Origin: Microbispora sp. H11081
Lineage (GTDB): Bacteria > Actinomycetota > Actinomycetes > Streptosporangiales > Streptosporangiaceae
Direction: 5' to 3'
NCBI RefSeq assembly: GCF_012999535.1
Contig: NZ_JABBWV010000004.1
Location: forward strand, 248,001-312,000
Length of the DNA stretch: 64,000 bases
The notes beneath the pieces were generated by a model. It was not told the DNA's origin and did not search any database. It worked only from the letters and a program-made list of their open reading frames with translations. The position numbers and the translations under genes were made by a program. This document shows positions 8,533-16,398 of this stretch, in pieces (within the stretch, counting starts at the first letter, position 1; each line of letters begins with the position of its first letter).

Positions 8533-9777
8533 TCAGGTTCCATTGGTCTCGGCGAGCCTGCGGGTGAGATAGCGGCGCTCCGCGTCCGTCGGCGCGAGTG
8601 CCAGGGCCTCCTCGTAGGACTGCGCGGCCTCCGCCGTACGGCCCAGCCGGCGCAGCAGGTCCGCACGGGTCGCGGCGAGCAGGTGGTGCCCGGCCAGCCG
8701 GCCGTCGGCTCGCAGCGTGTCGACGAGCCGCAGACCGGCGAGGGGACCGTCCGCCATCGCCACGGCCACCGCCCGGTTCAACTCGACCACCGGGGACGGC
8801 GCCAGCCGGGCCAGCCGCGCGTACAGCCCGGCGATCTGCGGCCAGTCGGTGTCGTCCGGGTCGAGGGCGGTGGCGTGGCAGGCGGCGATGGCCGCCTGCA
8901 CCTGGTACGGCCCGGAGCGGCGGCGCGCCAGCGCGTCGTCCAGCAGACGCAGCCCCTCCTCGATCTCGTCGTGATCCCACTTCGCGCGGTCCTGGAACTC
9001 CAACGTGACGATGTCGCCCGCCGCGTCGAACCGGGCCGCGCGCCGTGAGTCCTGCAGCAGCATGAGCGCGAGCAGCCCGAGCGCCTCGGGCTCGTCCGGC
9101 ATGAGCCCGGCGAGCACCCGGGCGAGCCTGATGGCCTCGGCCGCCAGTTCCGGCCGGGCGGGGCTCGGCCCGCCGCTGGCCGAGTATCCCTCGGTGAACA
9201 GGACGTACAGCACGCCGAGCACACCCGCCGTACGCTCGGCCAGGAGATGCGCGGGCGGCACCCGGTAGGGGATGCCCGCGTTGCGGATCTTCCGCTTGGC
9301 CCTGACCAGCCGCTGCGCCATGGTCGCCTCGGGCACTATGAACGCGGCGGCGATCTCGGCCGTGGTCAGCCCCGCGAGCGTACGGAGCGTGAGGGCGACC
9401 TGCGCCTCCAGCGGCAGAGCCGGGTGGCAGCAAGTGAACATCAGGCGCAGCCGGTCGTCGGGCACGTGATCCTCCTCGGCGGGCTCCGGATCGGGGTCGG
9501 CCGGCGCCGACGCCAGTGCGCGCAGCCGCGCCTCCTCGGTGGCGCCGCGGCGGAACCGGTCCAGCGCCCGGTTGCGGGCGGCCGTGGTGAGCCACGCCCC
9601 GGGACGGCGCGGCACGCCGTCCCGGGGCCAGCGGGCGAGCGCCTGGGCGAACGCGTCCTGGGCGCACTCCTCGGCCAGGTCCCAATCGCCGGTCAGCCGG
9701 ATGAGCGTGGCGACGACGCGGCCCCACTCCTCGCGGAACGCCTCCTCGACGACCCGGGTGACGTCGGCGTCGCTCAT
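8533..9777 (-). CDS. Second ECF42-type sigma factor with C-terminal extension
   Basis: 414 aa, same architecture as the sigma factor at 7209-8450: region 2 (DWDLAEECAQDAFAQALARW, RPGAWLTTAARNRALDRFRR), region 4 (LTTAEIAAAFIVPEATMAQR), and a helical C-terminal domain ending DAERRYLTRRLAETNGT. The two sequences are clearly paralogous but far from identical, so this is not a recent duplication. The ATG at 9777 overlaps the YCII stop (ATGA). The gene converges on its paralogue with about 80 bp between the stops. Confidence 0.9.
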   Translation of the reverse strand: MSDADVTRVVEEAFREEWGRVVATLIRLTGDWDLAEECAQDAFAQALARWPRDGVPRRPGAWLTTAARNRALDRFRRGATEEARLRALASAPADPDPEPAEEDHVPDDRLRLMFTCCHPALPLEAQVALTLRTLAGLTTAEIAAAFIVPEATMAQRLVRAKRKIRNAGIPYRVPPAHLLAERTAGVLGVLYVLFTEGYSASGGPSPARPELAAEAIRLARVLAGLMPDEPEALGLLALMLLQDSRRAARFDAAGDIVTLEFQDRAKWDHDEIEEGLRLLDDALARRRSGPYQVQAAIAACHATALDPDDTDWPQIAGLYARLARLAPSPVVELNRAVAVAMADGPLAGLRLVDTLRADGRLAGHHLLAATRADLLRRLGRTAEAAQSYEEALALAPTDAERRYLTRRLAETNGT

Positions 9778-10088
9778 TCCGGCCAGAACGGCCTCACCTC
9801 GATCGCGCCGAACGACGCCACGGGATGCTTCGAGGCGATCTCGATGGCCTCGTCCAGGTCGGCGCAATCGATGATGTCGAATCCGGCGATCTGCTCCTTG
9901 GTCTCGGCGAACGGCCCCTGGGTCACCAGTCCGCCTCGCACCGTCGTGGCGTCGTCGGCGGCGCACAGGCGATGCCCGTCGATGCGTACGCCTCGGCGCT
10001 CGGTCTCCTCGACCCACGGCTCGGGGTCGGCCTGCTCGGGGCTGACCTCGATCGACTCATCGACACAGACCAACAGTAGGTACTTCAT
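9774..10088 (-). CDS. Second YCII-domain protein
   Basis: 104 aa. MKYLLLVCVDESIEV begins the barrel and VTQGPFAETKEQIAGFDII is the DGPF-equivalent loop, with Gln in place of Asp. The start is fixed by GGAGGAGA just upstream of the ATG at 10088; a longer frame to 10157 is arginine-rich and unlikely. It is coupled by an ATGA overlap to the downstream ECF42 sigma gene and has a good ECF42-like promoter in front. Confidence 0.88.
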   Translation of the reverse strand: MKYLLLVCVDESIEVSPEQADPEPWVEETERRGVRIDGHRLCAADDATTVRGGLVTQGPFAETKEQIAGFDIIDCADLDEAIEIASKHPVASFGAIEVRPFWPE

Positions 10089-10141
10089 CGGTTCTCTCCT
10101 CCGGTGCGCGGCGGCCGCCTCGCGGGGCCGCTCTCCTCTAC

Positions 10142-10167
10142 GACGCGGAAGAGTCACGAAATCGACA
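10142..10167 (-). promoter_or_regulatory. ECF42-type promoter of the second YCII/sigma module
   Basis: On the minus strand TGTCGA (10167-10162), a 16-bp spacer and CGTC (10145-10142) match the published ECF42 consensus TGTCGA...CG[A/T]C exactly. It lies about 55 bp before the YCII start, so the module probably activates itself. Confidence 0.6.
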
Positions 10168-10239
10168 GCCGGTGCCGCCCGAATCTCGAAAACCTGTCGG
10201 CCGTACGGGGGCGCCCGGCGCGGGCGGGAGGGGGACGTG

Positions 10240-11085
10240 TCAGCCGCGTTCGGCGGATCGGACGGTGTGCCGCAGCAGCAACGCGGTGGTGACCGGGCCC
10301 ACCCCGCCGGGCACGGGGGTGAGCGCCCCCGCCTTCTCCGCGACCGCGATGGCGTCGACGTCGCCGACCAGGCCGCCGTCCTCGGTGGGGTTGGTGCCGA
10401 CGTCCACGACGACCGCCCCCGTACGCACGTGCTCGGCCGTGATCAGCCCGGGGCGGCCGGCCGCCGCCACGACCACGTCGGCCACGGCGGTGACCGCGGC
10501 GAGGTCGCGCGTGCGGGAGTGGCAGACCGTCACGGTGGCGTTCCTGTCCAGCAGGAGATGGGCGACGGGCTTGCCGACCACCGTGGACCGGCCGACCACG
10601 GCGACGTGCAGGCCGGCCAGGTCGACGCCGTGGTGGTCGAGGATCGCCACGATCGCCTCGGCGGTCGCCGGAGCGAACGCGGGCAGGCCCGCAGCCAGGC
10701 GGCCCAGCGACAGCGGGTTGGCGCCGTCGACGTCCTTCCCGACCGTGATCGCGCCGGCCAGGTCCTCCAGCTTCGCTCCCCGAGGCAGCGGGGTCTGGAG
10801 GATGACGCCGTGGACGGTGTCGTCGGCGCTCAGCTCCGCGAGCCGGTCGCGGATCCGGCCGGGGTCGGCCTCCGCGCCGAGGCCGACGATGTCGCAGGCG
10901 ATGCCGGCCTTCTCGGCGGCACGTGCGATCGAGCGCACGTACCAGGCGCTGGACTCGTCCGCGTTCGCCACGACGACCGCGAGCTTCGGCGGCCTGCCGG
11001 CCGCGGCGAGCGCGGCGGCCCGCTCGGCGGCCTCGGCCCGGACGGTGGCGGCGAGCTCCTTGCCGGAGAGCACCTGGGCGCTCAC
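10240..11085 (-). CDS. folD: Methylenetetrahydrofolate dehydrogenase FolD, cyclohydrolase Lys missing
   Basis: 281 aa, full FolD length. Family motifs are VHGVILQTPLPRG, VGKDVDGANPLSLGRL, the NADP-binding VVGRSTVVGKPVAHLLL, and a C-terminal TPVPGGVGPVTTALLLRHT. It oxidises 5,10-methylene-THF to methenyl-THF. In normal FolD the lid motif is Y-V-x-x-K, whose Lys (human Lys56) is needed for the cyclohydrolase step; here the sequence is WYVRSIARAAEKAGI, with Ile at that place. The Gln of ILQTPLP and Asp of DVDG are kept. Dehydrogenase activity is therefore expected but cyclohydrolase is doubtful. It starts with GTG in a GTGA overlap with the upstream cyclodeaminase-family gene, which may supply the missing step. 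Confidence 0.92.
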   Translation of the reverse strand: MSAQVLSGKELAATVRAEAAERAAALAAAGRPPKLAVVVANADESSAWYVRSIARAAEKAGIACDIVGLGAEADPGRIRDRLAELSADDTVHGVILQTPLPRGAKLEDLAGAITVGKDVDGANPLSLGRLAAGLPAFAPATAEAIVAILDHHGVDLAGLHVAVVGRSTVVGKPVAHLLLDRNATVTVCHSRTRDLAAVTAVADVVVAAAGRPGLITAEHVRTGAVVVDVGTNPTEDGGLVGDVDAIAVAEKAGALTPVPGGVGPVTTALLLRHTVRSAERG

Positions 11086-11702
11086 CTGGCGATCTCCGTA
11101 CGGACCGCGGCGGTGACCCGTTCGGCCCGCGCGGCCACGTCGTCCACGCCTGCCGCCACGGCGGTCAGCTCGGCGCGGGCCCGCTCGTCCTTGATCCCGC
11201 CGAGATTGATCTCGATGTTCACCCGGGCGGTGGTCGCCGCGGACCGCGCGGCCTCGGTGGCGGCGGCGATGTCGGAGACGACGTTCCGGTTGCCGACGGG
11301 CAGCAGTTCCTCGGCGATGCCGACGGCCCTCCCCGCGACGCCGACGACCTCGGCCGGGACCCTGCCCGCCCCCACCAGCGCCTCGGCGATGGCGGCCGAC
11401 CGGGCGGCCTTCGCCTCGTCGGTGTCCTTGGGCAGCTTGTACGCCTCGGTGACCGCCGTGAACGCCGCCTCGTCGTCCTCGGCCAGGCGCAGCGCGCTCG
11501 ACCGCAGTTCGTCGGTCTCGCCGATGATCCGCTCGATCAGGGACGCGTGCCCGGCGTACTTCTCACCGGTGCTGTACCGCGCGACCATGCCCAGCAGCGC
11601 AGCGGCCTGGGCGGCCTGCAGGGCCGCGGCGGCGCCTCCGCCCGGGGCGGGGACCCGGTCGGCGAGCCGGGAGAGGAAGTCGCTGATCTTTTCGTCGTGC
11701 AT
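11082..11702 (-). CDS. Cyclodeaminase/cyclohydrolase family protein (FTCD-C/FchA-like)
   Basis: 206 aa, all helical. It starts IDFL-type ISDFLSRLADRVPAPGGGAAAALQ, containing the PAPGGG-A motif of the formimino-THF cyclodeaminase / methenyl-THF cyclohydrolase (FchA) family; GNRNVVSDIAAA and NIEINLGGI are also typical. It acts on one-carbon folates. It is first in a two-gene operon and its stop overlaps the folD start. Because the adjacent FolD lacks its cyclohydrolase lysine, a methenyl-THF cyclohydrolase role is more likely here than histidine breakdown; no hut gene is seen nearby. Confidence 0.85.
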   Translation of the reverse strand: MHDEKISDFLSRLADRVPAPGGGAAAALQAAQAAALLGMVARYSTGEKYAGHASLIERIIGETDELRSSALRLAEDDEAAFTAVTEAYKLPKDTDEAKAARSAAIAEALVGAGRVPAEVVGVAGRAVGIAEELLPVGNRNVVSDIAAATEAARSAATTARVNIEINLGGIKDERARAELTAVAAGVDDVAARAERVTAAVRTEIAR

Positions 11703-11841
11703 CGCGCCCGTCCTCCGGTGGTGACAGCACGGCCCTGAGAAATCCTCCCACGTGCCGCCCGCCGCGCCCGCGCCGCCTTCCCTGTCTCCTGCGCCTCGCG
11801 TGTCCTCCGCCTCCTGTGTCCCCTGTCAGCTGTGTCCCCTG

Positions 11842-12795
11842 TCAGCGGGACGGGCGGGCGTGCTCGGCCGCGGGCGGCTCGGCCGGGGGCCGTACGGGCT
11901 CGGGCGGGGCGGCGGGAGTGGTCGGCGACGACGTCTGGCCGAGCAGGGTGCCGCCGAGGGCGAGGACCATGCCGAGCAACTGAATCGGGCTGAGCGCCTG
12001 ACCGAGGGCGACCCAGCCGATCACGGCGGCGGACACCGGACTCAGCAACGCGAGGAAGGCGACCGACGTGGCGGGCAGGCGGCCGATGCCGCGGAACCAG
12101 ATCCAGTAGGCGATGGCGGTGCCGAAGAGGCCCAGATAGGCGTAGCCGAGCAGGTTCTCGCCGCTGAGGGCGGGCGGCGCGCCCTCGATGAGCAGGGCGA
12201 CCGGGACGAGCAGCAGCCCGCCGGCGGCGAGTTGCCATCCGGTGAGGGCGAGCGCGCCCACGCCCTCGGGACGGCCCCAGCGCTTGGTCAGCACGGTCCC
12301 CGCCGACATGGAAGCGGTCCCCAGGAGTCCGGCGAGCACCCCGACCATGTCCAGTTGCGCCTCGGCGCGCAGGACGACCAGGCTGACCCCGAGCAGCCCG
12401 ACGAGCCCGGCGAACACCTTGTGCAGCGTGGGTCGCTCGGCCAGCAGCAGGGCGGCGAGGGCGAGCGCGATCAACGGGCCGGCGGCGCCCAGCACGGCCG
12501 CGACGCCGCCCGGCAGCCGGTAGGCCGCGAGGAACAGCAGAGGGAAGAACACGCCGATGTTCAGCGCGCCGAGCACCGCCGCCCGCCAGATCCACACTCC
12601 TCGCGGCAGCACGCGGGTGACGGCGAGCAGCACGAGCCCGGCGGGCAACGCCCTGGTCAACGCCGTGAACAGCGGACGGTCGGGCGGGAGGAACTCGGTC
12701 GTCACGGCGTAGGTCGAACCCCAGACGAGTGGGGTGAACGCGGTGAGGGCGAGCGTGCCCGGCGCCTGCAGGGAACCACGATCGGCGATTCTCAC
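11842..12795 (-). CDS. EamA/DMT-family transporter
   Basis: 317 aa with ten predicted membrane helices in two EamA halves (first PLVWGSTYAVTTEFL, second GTASMSAGTVLTKRWG to VALGQALSPIQLLGMVLALG), as in RhaT/YdcZ-type metabolite exporters. The tail after residue 290 is Pro/Ala/Glu-rich and cytosolic. The GTG at 12795 has GAGGAG upstream. It is divergent from a MarR regulator, with a shared inverted-repeat operator in the gap, so it is probably MarR-repressed. The exported compound is unknown. Confidence 0.88.
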   Translation of the reverse strand: MRIADRGSLQAPGTLALTAFTPLVWGSTYAVTTEFLPPDRPLFTALTRALPAGLVLLAVTRVLPRGVWIWRAAVLGALNIGVFFPLLFLAAYRLPGGVAAVLGAAGPLIALALAALLLAERPTLHKVFAGLVGLLGVSLVVLRAEAQLDMVGVLAGLLGTASMSAGTVLTKRWGRPEGVGALALTGWQLAAGGLLLVPVALLIEGAPPALSGENLLGYAYLGLFGTAIAYWIWFRGIGRLPATSVAFLALLSPVSAAVIGWVALGQALSPIQLLGMVLALGGTLLGQTSSPTTPAAPPEPVRPPAEPPAAEHARPSR

Positions 12796-12813
12796 GGCTG
12801 CTCCTCGTTGATA

Positions 12814-12874
12814 ATCTCAGCGTTGAGATAACAGCATGCCGAACAGTTCGACGTCAAATAAACGAACGCTGAGA
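12814..12874. promoter_or_regulatory. Inverted-repeat operator pair between EamA and MarR genes
   Basis: ATCTCA-GCGT-TGAGAT at 12814-12829 is a perfect six-base inverted repeat. Its ten-base half TCTCAGCGTT recurs in opposite orientation as AACGCTGAGA at 12865-12874, just before the MarR start. Two sites, one next to each gene, suggest that the MarR protein represses both the transporter and itself. Confidence 0.6.
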
Positions 12875-12892
12875 GACTCCGCGGGAGGCCGG

Positions 12893-13393
12893 ATGGGCGA
12901 CGCCGTCGACTTGCTGCTGGACCAGTGGCGGCGGGAACGGCCGGACGTCGACCCCTGGCCGATCGGCGTCGTCGGGCGGGTCTCCAGGCTGGCGCGGCTG
13001 CTGGACCGTGAGCTCAAGGAGTTCTTCTCGTCGTACGGGCTGGAGCCGTGGGAGTTCGACGTGCTCGCGACCCTGCGCCGATCAGGCGCGCCGTACGAGC
13101 TGACGGCGGGAGCCCTGAACAGGGCGGCCATGGTGACCTCCGGCGCGATCACGAACCGCATCGACCGGATGGCGGCCCGAGGTCTGGTCGAACGGATCCC
13201 GGATTCCGGCGACCGGCGGTCCGTCCGCGTACGGCTCACCGGCAGCGGCCTCGCGCTCGTGGACCAGGTGCTGGCGCCGCACGTCGCGAACGAGGCGCGG
13301 CTGCTGGCGCCGCTGGACCCCGAGGAGCGCGATCACCTGGTGGGCGCGCTGCGCACCCTCCTCGCCTCCCTCGGCGACACCACCCTCGGCTAG
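12893..13393 (+). CDS. MarR-family transcriptional regulator
   Basis: 166 aa. A winged helix-turn-helix is visible: LEPWEFDVLATLRRSG, LNRAAMVTSGAITNRIDRMAARG as recognition region, and the wing VERIPDSGDRRSVRVRLT. MarR dimers usually repress a neighbouring efflux gene until a phenolic or similar ligand binds. I chose ATG 12893 because GGGAGG precedes it; an ATG at 12836 lies close to the operator and would add 19 unrelated residues. It is divergent from the EamA transporter. Confidence 0.9.
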   Translation: MGDAVDLLLDQWRRERPDVDPWPIGVVGRVSRLARLLDRELKEFFSSYGLEPWEFDVLATLRRSGAPYELTAGALNRAAMVTSGAITNRIDRMAARGLVERIPDSGDRRSVRVRLTGSGLALVDQVLAPHVANEARLLAPLDPEERDHLVGALRTLLASLGDTTLG

Positions 13394-13449
13394 CGGGACC
13401 GCTGGTTCAGGGTTTGTGGTCGCCCCGTCGGAGGCGTGGGCGGTGCGCT

Positions 13450-14292
13450 TCAGTCGGGCCGCATTGCCCGCACGAGATCAGCGGCGAGGAGGGACGTCGC
13501 CAAGGCGACAGTTTCAGGTTCACCGATGCCCTCTTCCGCGCGTCCCGCCATCCTCGCTCCGAGCGCGTCAGGGCTCGATGCGAACAGTGCAGCTAGGTAT
13601 TCGACGGCCTGATCGGTGGTCTCGCTGCTGATGGGGTCACCGAGTAGGGCGTCGAAGGCGGCAGCCAGTTGGAGGGTGTCGGTGTCGATCAAGATGCGGT
13701 ATATGTCGTGTGCGTCCTTGTCGTTGAGCCGGTGCGGAACGGCTACGCGTTCGAAAATCTTGTGGAGCTTGGCCACTAGTAAGGCCGCAGGCCCGGCGAC
13801 CTTGACCCGATACGACCGGTGGTCGTGCGGGTCAAGCGCGGTGACCTCCATGACCATGTTGTCGATGACGGCGGCTTCGAGACCTCGAGCACGGCGGGCA
13901 GCACGCCGATCATGCGGGGGGATACGTGCACCTCGTGTGTTCTTGGTGCCGGATCCTGCGAGAGCTTCGGGCACCATCAGATCGACAGGAATGCCCTCGG
14001 AGTTCAGCCACGCGCCGGGCTGCCCACCAAGGGGGTCACGGTAGAACCCCGCACGGCCCATGGACTGCTCCAGAAGGGGCTCGTCCTCCAGCACCCTCGG
14101 ATCGAGTGCGAGATCGCTGTCTTTGGTCGTTTCGGCCAGCGCCACGGGGCTCCGCACGGTGTGCAGGTAGATGGCCTGCGCGCCGATCACGATCACCGCG
14201 TCGCGATGTGCATCCAGAGCGGCCAGAGCATCGAGAAGCGCGGAGCGAGAGCGAACGAGGAGGTCGCCTCTATCTACGCCAGGACGGTTCAT
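13450..14292 (-). CDS. Nucleotidyltransferase-fold protein, possible toxin of an AbiE-like pair
   Basis: 280 aa. VIVIGAQAIYLHT (about residues 33-45) and TKDSDLALDP (about 57-66) are the G-S/A and DxD signatures of the MNT/AbiEii-type nucleotidyltransferase fold. VKVAGPAALLVAKLHKIFERV in the middle is also common in such proteins. The start overlaps the end of the upstream wHTH gene by 23 bases, so the two are coupled. Base composition is slightly less GC-rich than the neighbours. A type IV toxin-antitoxin role is inferred from gene order and folds; the pair could instead be a stand-alone defence module. Confidence 0.65.
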   Translation of the reverse strand: MNRPGVDRGDLLVRSRSALLDALAALDAHRDAVIVIGAQAIYLHTVRSPVALAETTKDSDLALDPRVLEDEPLLEQSMGRAGFYRDPLGGQPGAWLNSEGIPVDLMVPEALAGSGTKNTRGARIPPHDRRAARRARGLEAAVIDNMVMEVTALDPHDHRSYRVKVAGPAALLVAKLHKIFERVAVPHRLNDKDAHDIYRILIDTDTLQLAAAFDALLGDPISSETTDQAVEYLAALFASSPDALGARMAGRAEEGIGEPETVALATSLLAADLVRAMRPD

Positions 14293-15352
14293 TGCGCGTC
14301 ATCCATTCGACAAGTTCTTCGGCTTCGGCAGGACTGCGCCCAGGACCTGTCATGAGGTCGACGGCGACCTGGGATGGCGCTGCGATCGACAGGCCGGCGG
14401 CGTCGACTAGGGCGCGAGCGAAGACGACGTCGATTTCGGGCTCGGCCAACATGACATTCGCCCCGGCATCTGCGGGACGGAGATCCCAAAGCCGTGCGGA
14501 TCGCTCGGCGTCCGACGTATAGATCATCGCGGAGCGGGCGGGGGCGTAGGGAGCCCACGTAGCGGCGGCCAAGGTCCCGGTCACGGCGTAGCGAACAGAA
14601 CTCCCCGCTGCCCGTTGCAGGAGATTCGATAGACCTCTCGGTGCTATCCAGCGGGTGACGCGGCTGTTCCGCACGAACCCGTAGTCCTCGCTCCAGCGCC
14701 GCAGAAGCGGAACCCAGTCGGGCACGATGACAGCTCCCGAACTGTTTCGCATCGCGAAGCCCTCTGTCTCGAGGAACTCAATCACCCGGTAAGTCGACCC
14801 CGTGGAAACGCCCGCGATATCAACCAATTCGCGAATCGCCCATGATCTGTCATGGTCTAGCAGCGCACGTACGACTTTGGCCGCAGGAGCGCCCTTCAGT
14901 GTTCCGCGTGGTCTGCCGGGGCCGCGCCATGGGTCGCGGTCAGCGCCTCGGTCCGCTATGTAGAGTCCGGGCCGAGGCGCGGTCAAATGGATGTTGCCTG
15001 TCGCGTCGATGTAGGACAGGCCGGCGTTGGAGAGCTGTTCACGTACCGGTGGCGACAGGTATCTGGACACGACAACCCCACGGCTGCCTGGCATGGTTCC
15101 TGTGGAGGTGTTCAATCGCTGAAGCAGTGTGGCGGTGTCGCGCCTTTCCACCAGGCGTTTGGCTTCCACCACCAGCACGACCGTGCTTCCATCTGGTGCG
15201 GTCACCTCCCAGACTGCGTCGAAGCGGGTATCGGGAACTCTGCCGTGGCTGCGTGACCGGACGTCCCACCCCGGTGGCAACCGGTCTCTGAGGACGGCGA
15301 TCCCGGCCGTCAGGACTTCAGCCTCGTTCTGAGGCCGCGCCCTCGACTCCAT
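14270..15352 (-). CDS. wHTH protein with N-terminal nuclease-like domain, possible AbiEi-like antitoxin
   Basis: 360 aa. The N-terminal half holds DTRFDAVWEVTAPDGS then VVLVVEAKRLV, a D...ExK pattern like PD-(D/E)xK nuclease folds. The centre is a winged HTH (RSWAIRELVDIAGVSTGSTY, then VIEFLETEGF). The C-terminal half, with YAVTGTLAAATWAPYAP, resembles the AbiEi C-terminal region. I chose ATG 15352, preceded by a GGGAGAGC site; the longer frame upstream lacks codon bias. It precedes the nucleotidyltransferase gene with a 23-base overlap. Whether the nuclease-like domain is active is not clear. Confidence 0.6.
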   Translation of the reverse strand: MESRARPQNEAEVLTAGIAVLRDRLPPGWDVRSRSHGRVPDTRFDAVWEVTAPDGSTVVLVVEAKRLVERRDTATLLQRLNTSTGTMPGSRGVVVSRYLSPPVREQLSNAGLSYIDATGNIHLTAPRPGLYIADRGADRDPWRGPGRPRGTLKGAPAAKVVRALLDHDRSWAIRELVDIAGVSTGSTYRVIEFLETEGFAMRNSSGAVIVPDWVPLLRRWSEDYGFVRNSRVTRWIAPRGLSNLLQRAAGSSVRYAVTGTLAAATWAPYAPARSAMIYTSDAERSARLWDLRPADAGANVMLAEPEIDVVFARALVDAAGLSIAAPSQVAVDLMTGPGRSPAEAEELVEWMTRNEPSWRR

Positions 15353-15489
15353 GTGCTCTCCCGCTCTCGTGCAGTTCGGGAAACAACGTACCTCCGCCGT
15401 CGGCGGAATGATGGATTTTCCCGAACTCGATGGTGTCCACCACTGACCGGCACCAGCCCTCCAATACGTAGTCGTGGGCGACACGCCGA

Positions 15490-16398
15490 TCAGCCGTACG
15501 CCAGGGCGCGTACGCGGGCGGCGTCGTCCTGGGGGAGTGAGGCCGACATGAGGGCCCGCCGGGAGTCCATCGGGCGGTAGGCCGTACGGGACAGGCCCGT
15601 CCAGGCGAAGGCGGGGCGAGATCCGGGGCGGGAGCGCGTGCAGGCCGCGGTGATCCGGCGGGCGGCGCGGCCGGTCCAGGGCAGGCCGCACCAGTCGTAC
15701 AGGTCGCGGAAGCCGTCGACGGGCGCGGCGCACAGGTCCTCGTAGCGCACGACCCTGACGCCTGCCGTCCGCCGGGCCACCGTGTCGGTGACCCGCCGCG
15801 CGGCCCGCCACAGCACGGCCGCCGCGGTGACCACGTCCCGCTCGCCGATGTGGCGCCCGAGATCGGCCACGTACGGGTGGTCACGCAGCAGGAAGGGCTG
15901 GCCGAGCAGTTCGCGCACGTCCACCCGCCAGCCGAGCCGCCGCCAGCTCGCGGCGAACGACACCGGGTCGCGGACCACGACGACCACCCGGCAGCCGAGG
16001 CGGGCGGCGAACCACTCGGCGGACAGCAGCGCGAACGGATCGTCGAGCAGCGCCCGCCTGGCCAGCAGGCGGCCCAGGGTGAACGCCGTGCCGTACTTGG
16101 CCATCCGCGCGAGGTCGCCGGGGCCGTGGTTGCGGCGGATCTCGGCCGCCCAGCCGTAGCGCAGCGCGACCGTACGGGAGAACGCCGCGAGCCAGGGCGT
16201 CTCGTCGTCCGGGCAGATGTACTGGAAACGGTGCGTCACGGACGCGTCGAGCACGCCGGGGGAGCGGCCGGGCGGGCGCTGCGGGTTCAGCGGCTCGTTG
16301 ACGTAGACCAGCCGCCCGCTCGCGGTGAGCATCCGGCCCACCCAGCTCGTGCCGCTGCGCGGCAGGCCCGTGACCAGCACGGGAGGCTCGGCGGTCAC
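15490..16398 (-). CDS. Sulfotransferase family protein (second)
   Basis: 302 aa. PVLVTGLPRSGTSWVGRML at residues 6-24 is the PAPS phosphosulfate loop; VVVVVRDPVSFAASWRRLGW is the 3'-phosphate site; RVVRYEDLCAAPVDGFRDLY is the conserved C-terminal segment. It is the last gene of the six-gene leftward polysaccharide run and starts with a GTGA overlap on the flippase stop. Predicted to act in the cytosol on a lipid-linked or nucleotide-linked sugar before export. The acceptor is unknown. Confidence 0.87.
   Translation of the reverse strand: MTAEPPVLVTGLPRSGTSWVGRMLTASGRLVYVNEPLNPQRPPGRSPGVLDASVTHRFQYICPDDETPWLAAFSRTVALRYGWAAEIRRNHGPGDLARMAKYGTAFTLGRLLARRALLDDPFALLSAEWFAARLGCRVVVVVRDPVSFAASWRRLGWRVDVRELLGQPFLLRDHPYVADLGRHIGERDVVTAAAVLWRAARRVTDTVARRTAGVRVVRYEDLCAAPVDGFRDLYDWCGLPWTGRAARRITAACTRSRPGSRPAFAWTGLSRTAYRPMDSRRALMSASLPQDDAARVRALAYG

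Noticed and set aside
9247-11724. An 825-codon plus-strand frame
   Set aside because: It runs antisense through the second sigma factor, YCII, folD and cyclodeaminase genes, all supported by family motifs; this is a shadow.
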